Numbered from the stretch's first letter, positions 14,933-22,782 are shown. The stretch is DNA of 23,731 nt from Maribacter sp. (GCA_018679695.1 JAHHKH010000345.1:1-23731), one strand, 5' to 3'. Notes: a model not told the origin generated them from the letters alone. Translations and numbers: made by a program.

Positions 14933-16450
14933 ATGAGAATTGCGTTGGCCTTCCTGTTATATTTGACGGTTGCATCGGTTTCCGGTCAAAGTTTAAAAAA
15001 AGAAAGAATCGATCGGCTGGCCGACGCATATCTTGTAGAAGGGATAAACGCTTTAAAGGATTTTTTAACATTGCCTAATTACGGGCAAATACCTGATAAC
15101 ATAAATGGGAATCTGGCCTGGTGCGAAAGGAATTTCCAAGCTTTGGATTTCGATACTGAAGTATTGCTTTCCAACGGGGTGAAACATTTGCTTGCGGAGC
15201 GAAAGTTTAAAAGGGCGGAACGTACCGTGCTGTTCTATTTACAAATTGATGGTCAGCCGGTAGACGCCTCCCAATGGACGCAAGAAAGTCCATACATCGC
15301 AGTTTTAAAGGAATGCAGGGGAAATGATTGCCAGGTAGTTTCCTGGAATGACCTAAGTAGGGATTTTAATCCGGACTGGAAGATATTTGCGCGTTCCGCA
15401 TCCGATTCCAAGGGACCTGCAATTGCCTTGATCCAAGCACTCAAAATTCTTCATGAGAGAAGAATTGATCCCGGCTTTAATATTAAGGTGATCATGGATT
15501 TTCAGGAAGAACTGGGTTCACCGACTTTACCGGCACTTGTAGAAACAAACCGTGACAAATTTTCAGCGGATGCCATGCTCATCATGGATGGTACCCGACC
15601 ACCGGGAAACCTTCCAACACTAATGTTCGGAGCCAGGGGAATAGCCACTATGAAATTAACGGTTTACGGGGCCTATAAAGATCTGCATTCCGGTCAGTAT
15701 GGAAATTATGCCCCGAACCCGGTTTTTGCACTTTCCAGGTTGCTAGGTTCTATGAAAGACGAGAACGGTCTTGTTCAGATTCCGGGTTTTTATGCGGGTG
15801 TAGCAATGAATGAAAGTAAAAAAAAGGTAATCAATGCTGTTCCCGAGGATCGGGAACAATTACTGGAGATCTTGGGAATCGCTCAACCGGAATCGGTAGG
15901 AGGCACGTACCAGGAAGCCCTACAGTATCCGTCGCTGAACGTACGAGGATTGAGAGCGGCCTGGGTTGAAGACGAGGTTCGTACCATTATCCCAGCTGAA
16001 GCATTGGCGGAAATTGATATGCGATTAGTACCGGAAACCCCGGCGGAAAGGCAAATCGAACTGGTAAAGGAATTCATCGCATCCCAGGGCTATTACATTT
16101 TGAAAAGTGAGCCGACCCATAAGGAAAGAAGAACACACACTAAACTCATTAAGATAGCATCCCGTGTCGGATCGAAACCTTTTCGAACCGATTTGAACTC
16201 ACAACTTGGGAACTGGCTGGGATCGGCAATGGAACATGTTTTCGGCAAAGGCAACTATATACGAATGCAATCTACCGGCGGATCGCAGCCTATTGCCCCT
16301 TTTATTTCAGTACTGGGAATTCCGGCCATCTCAGTTCGAATTCCTAATCCTGACAACAACATTCACGCACCCGATGAAAATCTGCGATTGGGAAATTTTC
16401 ACGAAGGTTTAAAAATGTGCTTGGGAATTCTAACCCAGAAATATGAGTGA
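14933..16450 (+). CDS. Exported M20-family metallopeptidase (dipeptidase-like), atypical metal site
   Basis: Protein of 505 aa with a signal peptide (MRIALAFLLYLTVASVSG). It has the M20 two-domain layout: a catalytic domain interrupted by a lid/dimerisation domain (about 225-380). Visible site residues are Asp158 (SDSKGP, bridging ligand), Glu192 general base and Glu193 ligand (QEELGSP), Asp219 (MDGTRPP), His252 (DLHSG) and His478 (IHAPDEN). The usual first ligand motif GHxDVxP reads YLQIDGQPV here, so the canonical His is Gln104 while Asp106 is kept. The enzyme may bind one metal differently or have a shifted substrate; it may equally be a subfamily trait. Likely cleaves small peptides outside the cytoplasm. 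Its 3' end overlaps the next gene by 8 nt, so the two are co-expressed. Confidence 0.85.
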   Translation: MRIALAFLLYLTVASVSGQSLKKERIDRLADAYLVEGINALKDFLTLPNYGQIPDNINGNLAWCERNFQALDFDTEVLLSNGVKHLLAERKFKRAERTVLFYLQIDGQPVDASQWTQESPYIAVLKECRGNDCQVVSWNDLSRDFNPDWKIFARSASDSKGPAIALIQALKILHERRIDPGFNIKVIMDFQEELGSPTLPALVETNRDKFSADAMLIMDGTRPPGNLPTLMFGARGIATMKLTVYGAYKDLHSGQYGNYAPNPVFALSRLLGSMKDENGLVQIPGFYAGVAMNESKKKVINAVPEDREQLLEILGIAQPESVGGTYQEALQYPSLNVRGLRAAWVEDEVRTIIPAEALAEIDMRLVPETPAERQIELVKEFIASQGYYILKSEPTHKERRTHTKLIKIASRVGSKPFRTDLNSQLGNWLGSAMEHVFGKGNYIRMQSTGGSQPIAPFISVLGIPAISVRIPNPDNNIHAPDENLRLGNFHEGLKMCLGILTQKYE

Positions 16451-17594
16451 CCCGCAATTATTTTTAATAGCCGCAGTAGTTGTACTTGTTACCGTACTAT
16501 TTGTTCTTTGGATCGGTAAGTTTGAAAATAAATTGATCAAATCGATTCTTGATTGGTTTCCTGCCATACTATTCGCCTATGTCTTACCAGCTGCTTTCAC
16601 ACATCTTTCGGGAATGGATCTATCAAAAGTTCTTCTTCACGATTTGAGCAAATCCTGGATCATTCCGTTTACCATACTCACGGTGATGAGCGCCCTGTCC
16701 ATAAAACAGCTCAAGATTGTCGGGCTAAAACCCATTATCGTTTTTGAAGTAGGATCCTTGGTCATCGCGACACTTCCCGTGTTGTTGGTACTGGTCTTTG
16801 GAATCTTCAATCAAGCCAACACAGAGCTGTTCATCGTTGGGGGATACTGGAAGGGACTGGTGCCGATAGTTGGAGGCTGGATAGGTGGCAGTACCAGTCA
16901 ATTGGTTTTAAAGGAACTAGTCGAAACCCCCGAAGCTTTGTTTCTTTCCATTTTGGTGCTGGACAATATTTTGGTCAACATTTGGACCATTCTCATGTTT
17001 CAATTTATCAAAAGGAGCAATCGCCTGAATGAAGCTTGGGGAATCAATTCGAAATTTCCGGTGGTCGAGGCTCCTGAATATTCAGGAAGTACCCGTCCTT
17101 GGATAGTGGATACTTGGACTATAGGCACCATTATGTTGGTGATGGCATTGGCTTCGTTGCTTCCGTTGTCCTTTTTGGGAAGCGTGGTAGTTTTGTCTAT
17201 AGTAGGACTGCTCTTGGGAAATATCATGCCCATCTGGAACCATAAACTGGTATTAAAACTGGCAGGATTCTCCATAGTGCTCATCATGGCCATTTTGGGA
17301 TTAAAACTGAATTTCAGTAATCTTTCCCTACCTGCGGTTCTAGTCGTTTTAGTGCTAATCTGGTTGGTACTCCATTTTTTGGCCATGTTGCTAACGGCAC
17401 GCCTGATCAAGACCAATATTGCCTGGGTAGCCATTGGGAGCATGGCAAATCTGGGAGGCATTTCCACAGCTCCTGCCGTAACTTCAGCCTACAAAAAAGA
17501 ACTGATGCCGCATGCCATTGTACTGGCCATTCTCAGTATGGTCACTGGAACGGCCTGGGGCATGTTGACTATCTTTTTGTTTCGATTGTTCTAA
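16443..17594 (+). CDS. DUF819-family multi-pass membrane protein
   Basis: Protein of 383 aa, almost entirely hydrophobic, with about ten membrane segments. Recognisable DUF819 (YjcL-like) stretches are 'WFPAILFAYVLPAAFTHL', 'GLVPIVGGWIGGSTSQLV' with its Gly-rich re-entrant look, 'LVLDNILVNIWTILMF' and the C-terminal 'AIGSMANLGGISTAPAV'. The two Gly/Ser/Thr-rich signatures in opposite halves suggest an inverted-repeat transporter fold, which is inference. The start ATG lies inside the end of the upstream metallopeptidase gene (8-nt overlap), implying coupled translation. Uptake of the dipeptides or amino acids released by that enzyme is the natural guess, but no substrate is established. The gene ends 67 nt from the convergent VOC gene. 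Confidence 0.82.
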   Translation: MSDPQLFLIAAVVVLVTVLFVLWIGKFENKLIKSILDWFPAILFAYVLPAAFTHLSGMDLSKVLLHDLSKSWIIPFTILTVMSALSIKQLKIVGLKPIIVFEVGSLVIATLPVLLVLVFGIFNQANTELFIVGGYWKGLVPIVGGWIGGSTSQLVLKELVETPEALFLSILVLDNILVNIWTILMFQFIKRSNRLNEAWGINSKFPVVEAPEYSGSTRPWIVDTWTIGTIMLVMALASLLPLSFLGSVVVLSIVGLLLGNIMPIWNHKLVLKLAGFSIVLIMAILGLKLNFSNLSLPAVLVVLVLIWLVLHFLAMLLTARLIKTNIAWVAIGSMANLGGISTAPAVTSAYKKELMPHAIVLAILSMVTGTAWGMLTIFLFRLF

Positions 17595-17603
17595 AAGTGG
17601 AGA

Positions 17604-17641
17604 TGAATTTTTGCATGGTGAAATTCAATATGGATTTCCAT
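17604..17641. terminator. Weak inverted repeats in the convergent gap
   Basis: TGAATTT (17604-17610) / AAATTCA (17621-17627), then ATGGA-TT-TCCAT (17630-17641). They lie between two convergent genes where a bidirectional terminator is expected, but GC content is low and no T-run follows. Confidence 0.25.
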
Positions 17642-17661
17642 TTTGAGAAATTACGCCCTAA

Positions 17662-18075
17662 CTATACTGAGAAAACCTCATCAACGTTCTTAAAGCTTTT
17701 GAACTCTAGCATATAGCCGTTGGGATCCTGGACAAAAAAGGAAAGGTGCTCTCCTTTTTTGCCTTGCATGAAAGTGGCTTCGGTGGTCACTTCCAGATCC
17801 ATTTTAAAAAGACGGCCATAAAGTCCTGCCCAGATATCAATGGGGACAATGACCCCAAAATGAAAGGATGGCAGAACAAAATCGTCCAGCTTGTAACTTT
17901 TGAACTCAAAATTGAAGTGGCCCGCACGGGTAAATGTCAATTGGTTACCATATAGGTCAACATCCAACCAGTTTTCGGTGCTCCTGCCCAATTTGACCTT
18001 GATGATATCCTCATAAAACTCCCTGGTCTCTTCAATATTTTTGCAGGGCAATGCGAGGTGGAATTGTGCTTTCAT
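17662..18075 (-). CDS. VOC-fold (glyoxalase/dioxygenase superfamily) protein
   Basis: Protein of 137 aa made of two beta-alpha-beta-beta-beta modules typical of the vicinal oxygen chelate fold. The first is 'FHLALPCKNIEETREFYEDI' (His6 as probable first metal ligand). The second is 'FHFGVIVPIDIWAGLYGRL', ending in 'LSFFVQDPNGYMLEFKSF', where the final Glu of YMLEF is the usual C-terminal metal ligand. The reaction cannot be told: the superfamily holds glyoxalases, ring-cleaving dioxygenases and resistance proteins. It is the last gene of the polyamine operon, 28 nt after the small acidic-protein gene, so it is probably co-transcribed, though a functional tie to polyamines is unproven. Confidence 0.82.
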   Translation of the reverse strand: MKAQFHLALPCKNIEETREFYEDIIKVKLGRSTENWLDVDLYGNQLTFTRAGHFNFEFKSYKLDDFVLPSFHFGVIVPIDIWAGLYGRLFKMDLEVTTEATFMQGKKGEHLSFFVQDPNGYMLEFKSFKNVDEVFSV

Positions 18076-18103
18076 TATTCCTTTTGACTATGTTCTAAAA
18101 GTG

Positions 18104-18406
18104 TTATTCTTCCTCAAAACTTTTTGCATCTTCGACACCGATTTCGTTGTTATCGTCGGATTCATCAGTTTCGTAATCTTCCATGGCAGTGGTCAACCGC
18201 CTGCTGACCTTTACCAGGTAAACGGTATCCTCGGTGCGCACCTCAACGCACTCTACCCAATCTCCCTCCATGTTCCTAAAGCTAATGATGTCACGGTCGT
18301 CGTATCCATCAGGGTATCTTTCCACCAACAGATCCAGTAGCTGTGCGTTGAGTTTTTTGTAGTCAACGATTACCTTTTTCATATTTCCGTACTTTGGTTT
18401 TTTCAT
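18104..18406 (-). CDS. Small acidic-tailed hypothetical protein
   Basis: Protein of 100 aa; not recognised. The first about 75 residues look globular ('VIVDYKKLNAQLLDLLVERY', 'DRDIISFRNMEGDWVECVEV', 'TVYLVKVSRRL'). The last about 25 residues are strongly acidic (ETDESDDNNE...EEE). It starts 2 nt after the stop of the deoxyhypusine-synthase-like gene; an internal ATG at 18382, preceded by a purine-rich stretch, is an alternative start. The tight spacing implies co-expression with polyamine synthesis. An acidic tail could bind polyamines or basic partners, which is speculation. Conservation of this gene beside the same enzyme in other flavobacteria would show whether it belongs to the pathway. 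Confidence 0.75.
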   Translation of the reverse strand: MKKPKYGNMKKVIVDYKKLNAQLLDLLVERYPDGYDDRDIISFRNMEGDWVECVEVRTEDTVYLVKVSRRLTTAMEDYETDESDDNNEIGVEDAKSFEEE

Positions 18407-18408
18407 GA

Positions 18409-19386
18409 TTACATATTCAATAGATAGGCAAAGATTAACGGGGCCACGATGGTAGCATCGGATTCAATAATATACTTGGGCGTATCTATGTCTAGTTTGC
18501 CCCATGTAATCTTTTCATTTGGAACCGCCCCGGAATAGGAACCATAACTTGTAGTAGAATCGCTTATCTGACAGAAGTAACTCCAAAACGGTGTATCGGC
18601 CTCTTCTAGATCTTGGACCAACATAGGTACTACACAAATTGGAAAATCCCCTGCTATTCCCCCTCCTATCTGAAAAAACCCAATACCGTTTTCACAATTG
18701 TTTTTGTACCAATCTGCCAAAAAGGTCATGTACTCAATTCCCGATTTCATGGTACTGGCCTTGAGTTCACCTTTGATTACGTAACTGGCAAAAATATTGC
18801 CCATGGTACTGTCTTCCCAGCCCGGTACGACCATTGGAAGGTTTTTTGTTGCCGCTGCGTACATCCAAGAGTCCTTCACATCGATTTCATAGTAATCTTC
18901 AAGTACTCCAGACAACAACAGCTGGTACATATATTCATGGGGGAAAAAGCTTTTTCCCTCAATTTCGGCTTTCTTCCAGATTTTGAAAATATGCTTCTGC
19001 AATCGTCTGAACGCCTCCTCTTCCGGGATACAGGTATCAGTAACTCTATTCAATCCCTTTTCCAATAACTCCCATTCATCTTGTGGTGTCAAATCGCGAT
19101 AATTGGGTACCCTTTTGTAAGAGGAATGGGCCACCAAATTCATGATGTCTTCTTCCAGATTGGCCCCCGTACATGATATTATATGTACTTTTTCGGTACG
19201 GATTATTTCAGAAAAAATCTTGCCCAGCTCCGCTGTGCTCATGGCTCCGGCCAATGACACCAACATTTTAGAACCCTGCTCCAATTGGGCCTCATAGCCT
19301 TTTACGGCATCGACCAATGCCGCTGCGTTGAAATGCAAAAAGTGATTCTCGATGAACTTTGATATTTTTCCCTTAGCTTTCGTCAT
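18409..19386 (-). CDS. Deoxyhypusine-synthase-family protein, probable homospermidine synthase
   Basis: Protein of 325 aa from ATG 19386, which overlaps the agmatinase end by 14 nt. A longer frame reaching 19455 was rejected because its first 23 residues are antiparallel to no known family start and lie fully inside the agmatinase gene. Family signatures are 'MLVSLAGAMSTAELG', the NAD-site 'ISCTGANLEEDIMNLVAHS', 'VPGWEDSTMGNIFASYV', 'IGGGIAGDF' and 'EKITWGKL', whose Lys (about 297) matches the catalytic Lys of eukaryotic deoxyhypusine synthase (SWGK). Bacteria generally lack eIF5A hypusination, so transfer of the aminobutyl group from one polyamine to putrescine, giving sym-homospermidine, is the likely reaction. 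This agrees with reports that homospermidine is a major polyamine of flavobacteria. It follows the arginine decarboxylase and agmatinase genes. Confidence 0.88.
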   Translation of the reverse strand: MTKAKGKISKFIENHFLHFNAAALVDAVKGYEAQLEQGSKMLVSLAGAMSTAELGKIFSEIIRTEKVHIISCTGANLEEDIMNLVAHSSYKRVPNYRDLTPQDEWELLEKGLNRVTDTCIPEEEAFRRLQKHIFKIWKKAEIEGKSFFPHEYMYQLLLSGVLEDYYEIDVKDSWMYAAATKNLPMVVPGWEDSTMGNIFASYVIKGELKASTMKSGIEYMTFLADWYKNNCENGIGFFQIGGGIAGDFPICVVPMLVQDLEEADTPFWSYFCQISDSTTSYGSYSGAVPNEKITWGKLDIDTPKYIIESDATIVAPLIFAYLLNM

Positions 19387-20311
19387 ACTGCTCTCCATTG
19401 CTTTCAAATTTTTCAAAACTGTGGAGTTGATCATATTCATCCGCGTCTTCTTCAACGTCTGTTCTGTATTTGTAGCTCAACATTTTGTAGTACAATTTTG
19501 CGACCAAGAAATCTGAGCACTTATCCATCCCATTGGGGCAAAGCTCCACAATATCAAAGCCTACCACATTGCATTCCTCGAAAATCCGTTTAAGAAATTC
19601 AAGGGTTTCGTACCAGAAGAGCCCACCGGGTTCAGGTGTTCCGGTAGATGAAAGAATCGAGGGATCCAAGGCATCCAAATCAAAAGTGATATAAACATTT
19701 TCTGTCATCAAATCCAGGACGTTGTCCATCCAATAGTCATCCGTAATAATTTCGTGTGCAAAAAAGACATGGTCACGGTTCATTATGGAATTCTCAGATC
19801 GATCCATACTTCGAATACCGACCTGCACCAGATTAGTAATTTGGGAGGCTTCATACAAGGCACATGCATGATTGTATTTAGAACCATTATACGATGCCCT
19901 CAAATCGGCATGCGCATCTATTTGGAGTACAGTCAGCCCTTGGTACGTTTCATTGAAGGCACGAATGGCTCCGATCGAAACAGAATGTTCTCCACCGATC
20001 ATTGTGACCATTTTTCTTCGGTTGATAAAATCCTTCACAACGGCATGCACAGAATCGACCATGGTCTCGGGCGAATCAAAGTCCTTCAAGGTCTCGGTTA
20101 AATAAATCCCCTCCCGATATGCTTCGCTATCGGTTTCAATGTCATAAAGTTCCATATTCTCCGAAGCTTCCAAAAATGCTTCCGGGCCTTTATCAGCTCC
20201 TTTTCCCCAAGTACTCGTGCCATCATAGGCCACCGGGATCAACACTACTTTGGATTTTTCTGAAGAGGCGTATTCCTCAGGAATCCCGGCATAGGTTCTT
20301 TTCAATTCCAT
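19373..20311 (-). CDS. speB: Agmatinase (ureohydrolase family)
   Basis: Protein of 312 aa that hydrolyses agmatine to putrescine and urea in the cytoplasm with a binuclear Mn centre. All ureohydrolase signatures are present: GGEHS (His109), DAHADLR (Asp132, His134, Asp136) and FDLDALDPS (Asp211, Asp213). The substrate-side 'TGTPEPGG' is as in agmatinases, not arginases. The C-terminus carries an extra acidic tail (after about 290: TDVEEDADEYD...), and the last 14 nt overlap the start of the next gene. The start is 14 nt after the arginine decarboxylase stop. Agmatinase rather than arginase is supported mainly by operon context. Confidence 0.9.
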   Translation of the reverse strand: MELKRTYAGIPEEYASSEKSKVVLIPVAYDGTSTWGKGADKGPEAFLEASENMELYDIETDSEAYREGIYLTETLKDFDSPETMVDSVHAVVKDFINRRKMVTMIGGEHSVSIGAIRAFNETYQGLTVLQIDAHADLRASYNGSKYNHACALYEASQITNLVQVGIRSMDRSENSIMNRDHVFFAHEIITDDYWMDNVLDLMTENVYITFDLDALDPSILSSTGTPEPGGLFWYETLEFLKRIFEECNVVGFDIVELCPNGMDKCSDFLVAKLYYKMLSYKYRTDVEEDADEYDQLHSFEKFESNGEQYDES

Positions 20312-20325
20312 CTTAACTGTTTTTA

Positions 20326-21774
20326 TTATTGATAGACAATTTGTTTGGTATTCAAAGTTTCGGCGTTGATTCTATTAGTTTTATTGTACCCCAAAATCGA
20401 TAAAAAATCATGGGCCGTTTGCTGTTCGACAAATACCCTGGTCTTTAGGTTTCCTTGAAAATCCTTATCGACCAAAATATGTTTGGGCTGTGGAATCAGG
20501 CAATGCTGCAATCCGCCAAACCCACCTATGTTCTCTTGGTAGGCCCCGGTATTGAAAAACCCGACATACAGCGGACGTTCCTTTTTGAATTTGGGAAGAT
20601 AGATGGCGTTCATGTGCTGCTCCGAATTGTAATAATCATCACTGTCGCAGGTAAGCCCTCCCAACAAAACCCTTTCATATTCCTCATTCCATCTATTGAT
20701 GCCCAGCATAATGAACTTTTTGCTTATGGCCCATGCATCGGGAATGGTGGTTATGAACGAGGAGTCGATCATGTTCCATTTTTCACGGTCATTCTGCTGT
20801 TTTTGATAAACGACCTGATAAATGGCACCGCCACTCTCGCCAACCGTAAAACTGCCAAACTCGGTGAAGATATCCGGAACCTGAACATTTGCCTCCCGGC
20901 ATGCCTGATTGATCTGGTTGATGATCTCATCGACCATATATTCGTAGTCATAATCGAAAGCCAACGAGTTTTTTATAGGAAAGCCTCCACCAATATTCAG
21001 ACTGTCGAGCGTTGGGCATATTTTCTTTAAGTTGATATATACCTTCAAGCATTTTACAAGCTCGTTCCAATAATAGGCCGTGTCCCGTATACCAGTATTG
21101 ATAAAAAAGTGGAGCATTTTTAGCTCAATCTTTGGATTGTCCTTGATGGCCCGTGAATAGAAAGGAACTATGTTCTTATATCCAATTCCCAATCTTGAGG
21201 TATAGAATTCAAATTTGGGTTCTTCTTCAGAAGCAATCCGGATTCCTATTTTATAATTTCCATCTATTGCCTTGTCAAGTAGACTCAGTTCCTCGAAATT
21301 GTCAATGATCGGAATGCAGTTTTGATGTCCACTATTTATGAGTCTGCCAATTTTATCAACATATTCATCTCTTTTAAAACCGTTGCACAGTATATACGTG
21401 GAGTTGGAAATCTTGCCTACCTTTTTTAGATGTTCTACTATATCAATGTCGAATGCCGAGGAAGTCTCAATATGGATCTGATTCTTGAGGGCCTCTTCCA
21501 GAACATACTCAAAATGGGAACTCTTGGTGCAATAACAATATTGGTATGTACCTGCATAACCATGTTTATGGATTGCTGTTGCGAACCATTTTTTGGCCCG
21601 CTGAATGTTGTCGGATATTTTTGGGAGATAGGTGAACTTAAGGGGTGATCCATAGCGGTGAACCAATGCCATTAGGTCAATCCCGTGAAAGTGCAGATTG
21701 TTTTCCACAAGATGAAATTCCTGTTGGGGAAAATCATAGGTCTGTTCGATCAAATCGATGTATTTGGTCTTCAT
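20326..21774 (-). CDS. speA: Arginine decarboxylase, short PLP-dependent form
   Basis: Protein of 482 aa, a fold-III (alanine-racemase-type) PLP decarboxylase making agmatine from arginine. It has Lys84 in YCYCTKSSH (PLP Schiff base), the phosphate-binding glycine loop NIGGGFP (262-265), Glu305 in the TEFGSF segment equivalent to the EPGR motif, and CDSDD (376-380) carrying the active-site Cys and Asp of the second subunit. It is about 170 residues shorter than E. coli SpeA (658 aa), lacking the large insertion and C-terminal region, as is usual in Bacteroidota. It is the first gene of the polyamine operon; agmatinase follows 14 nt later. The assignment over ornithine or diaminopimelate decarboxylase rests on sequence style and on the agmatinase next to it. 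Confidence 0.88.
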   Translation of the reverse strand: MKTKYIDLIEQTYDFPQQEFHLVENNLHFHGIDLMALVHRYGSPLKFTYLPKISDNIQRAKKWFATAIHKHGYAGTYQYCYCTKSSHFEYVLEEALKNQIHIETSSAFDIDIVEHLKKVGKISNSTYILCNGFKRDEYVDKIGRLINSGHQNCIPIIDNFEELSLLDKAIDGNYKIGIRIASEEEPKFEFYTSRLGIGYKNIVPFYSRAIKDNPKIELKMLHFFINTGIRDTAYYWNELVKCLKVYINLKKICPTLDSLNIGGGFPIKNSLAFDYDYEYMVDEIINQINQACREANVQVPDIFTEFGSFTVGESGGAIYQVVYQKQQNDREKWNMIDSSFITTIPDAWAISKKFIMLGINRWNEEYERVLLGGLTCDSDDYYNSEQHMNAIYLPKFKKERPLYVGFFNTGAYQENIGGFGGLQHCLIPQPKHILVDKDFQGNLKTRVFVEQQTAHDFLSILGYNKTNRINAETLNTKQIVYQ

Positions 21775-22389
21775 CTTTAATTCGCATTACTAAAAAAGTG
21801 ATTAAGGGTCGTGGAAATAGACCATCTCAAATGCGGAATACAAAATACCTATCCGGTGCAGCACTAAAAAATCGCAGATACAACCTACGGTAAGAAGAAA
21901 TCATTTCGGAAGTCAGCCCTATTATTCGGTGTCCTATCCCTAAGACGGCTTTTGGGGTAGACTTCCTTATCCCCATGAGCCCGAACTCGAAAAAAGTTTT
22001 CAAAACAAAAGGCAATGCGTCCAATTAGCAGGACTCATTTATTTGAAGTAAACTTAATAAAAAAATCAATCCACCAACTTTTTTTAAAAAAAAATTAAAA
22101 ACTGTATCCGAGTTGCCGATGTAAAATCAATGGTCTTTTGATATGGCCGTTTTATAGAACAGCTTTTGGAATGCGCAAAACTTTTCCTATAAGGTCACAA
22201 ACCTTGTCGCTTTTAGTAGTTTTGATAATTGACGTTATGGGACCAGACTGTTTAGGATAAAACTTATGGTTCCCACGATGTAAAAGCGAGTGAAACGGAG
22301 TTTCGTGTTGCAAGTCCCAATACTTACCAAACCAATCTCTTGATTTGCAGGGATTAATATCCGCCAAAAGGTGGTTCGTTGGGATCACA
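21775..22389. other. Intergenic DNA upstream of speA, no convincing gene
   Basis: About 600 bp with no ORF I can support. A 65-codon frame at 21827-22024 (-) has no recognisable features. Contains A/T homopolymer tracts around 22060-22100 and an imperfect -7-like TATTTTG about 65 nt upstream of speA (- strand, one base short of TAnnTTTG). The speA promoter presumably lies in the first 100 bp. Confidence 0.4.
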
Positions 22390-22636
22390 GGATTAGCATA
22401 ATCCTTATAAACCCTCATTGCAAACCTGCCTGCCGTAGGTACGGTAGAAAAATGGAGGCAGGTACCTTCACTATTTTTGTCCCCTCCACTTACCCTTTCA
22501 GGATTTGGATAATCCTTATAAAACTTTACTGCAAACCTGCCTGCCTTTGGTACGGTAGAAAAGTGGAGGCAGGAGCCTTCCTCCCTTTTTTGTTTCCAAG
22601 ATCTTACCAAAACTTCGAAAAGGATTTGCAGAATCC
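22390..22636. repeat. 111-bp tandem repeat with nested hairpins
   Basis: Two tandem copies 111 bp apart plus a partial third. Each copy begins with a GGATT-5nt-AATCC hairpin (22390-22404, 22501-22515, and again alone at 22622-22636). Each full copy continues with CCTGCCT...AGGCAGG (22425-22431/22456-22462 and 22536-22542/22567-22573) enclosing a short GGTACGGTAGAAAA core; in the first copy the core adds CCGTA-GG-TACGG. Frames are open on both strands because 111 is a multiple of three (152 codons - at 22152-22610, 96 codons +), but most differences between copies change amino acids, so I read this as non-coding repeat DNA. Confidence 0.7.
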
Positions 22637-22660
22637 TAATTACATTTTCCGCTGGAAATA

Positions 22661-22704
22661 GAAAGCCTGAAAGGCTATCGCCTTTCTAAAGCCTGTTTAT
22701 TTTA
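22661..22704 (+). terminator. Terminator-like structure, + strand
   Basis: Perfect hairpin GAAAGGC-TATC-GCCTTTC (22669-22686) between two AAAGCCTG direct repeats (22662-22669 and 22688-22695), followed by TGTTTATTTTA. Its sequence is a close relative of the tRNA terminator on the other strand. No + strand gene that it would serve is evident. Confidence 0.4.
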
Positions 22705-22746
22705 TCACTTATGCCCGCCTATGGCTGGCAACATACTAAAATAAAC

Positions 22747-22776
22747 AAGCCCGAAAATCTTTCGATTTTCAGGCTT
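22747..22776 (-). terminator. Strong terminator of the tRNA-Pro transcript
   Basis: On the - strand: a 13-position stem AAGCCTGAAAATC / GATTTTCGGGCTT with a single G.U wobble and a GAAA tetraloop, followed by GTTTATTTT. It starts 6 nt after the encoded CCA end of the tRNA. Confidence 0.85.
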
Positions 22777-22782
22777 TCTGCT

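Noticed and set aside
18613..19068. 151-codon + strand frame
   Set aside because: Antisense to the deoxyhypusine-synthase-like gene; no independent features.
18409..19386. Literal protein deoxyhypusine synthase role
   Set aside because: Bacteria generally lack the eIF5A substrate; the operon with arginine decarboxylase and agmatinase points to free polyamine synthesis.
19387..19455. Upstream extension of the deoxyhypusine-synthase-like gene by 23 codons
   Set aside because: It lies wholly inside speB and adds residues without family resemblance; ATG 19386 gives the usual N-terminus.
20455..21030. 191-codon + strand frame
   Set aside because: Antisense to speA, which has full catalytic motifs; a shadow frame.
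21827..22024. 65-codon - strand frame upstream of speA
   Set aside because: No recognisable domain and unusual composition; more likely leader or intergenic DNA.
22152..22610. 152-codon - strand frame (and a 96-codon + strand frame at 22371-22661) with a 37-residue internal repeat
   Set aside because: The repeat is in the DNA and opens both strands; unit differences are mostly amino-acid changing and no start signal or family is visible. Best read as repeat DNA, though a peptide is not excluded.
22390..22636. CRISPR array
   Set aside because: Only two 111-bp units; the conserved part is longer than the variable part and no cas genes are present.
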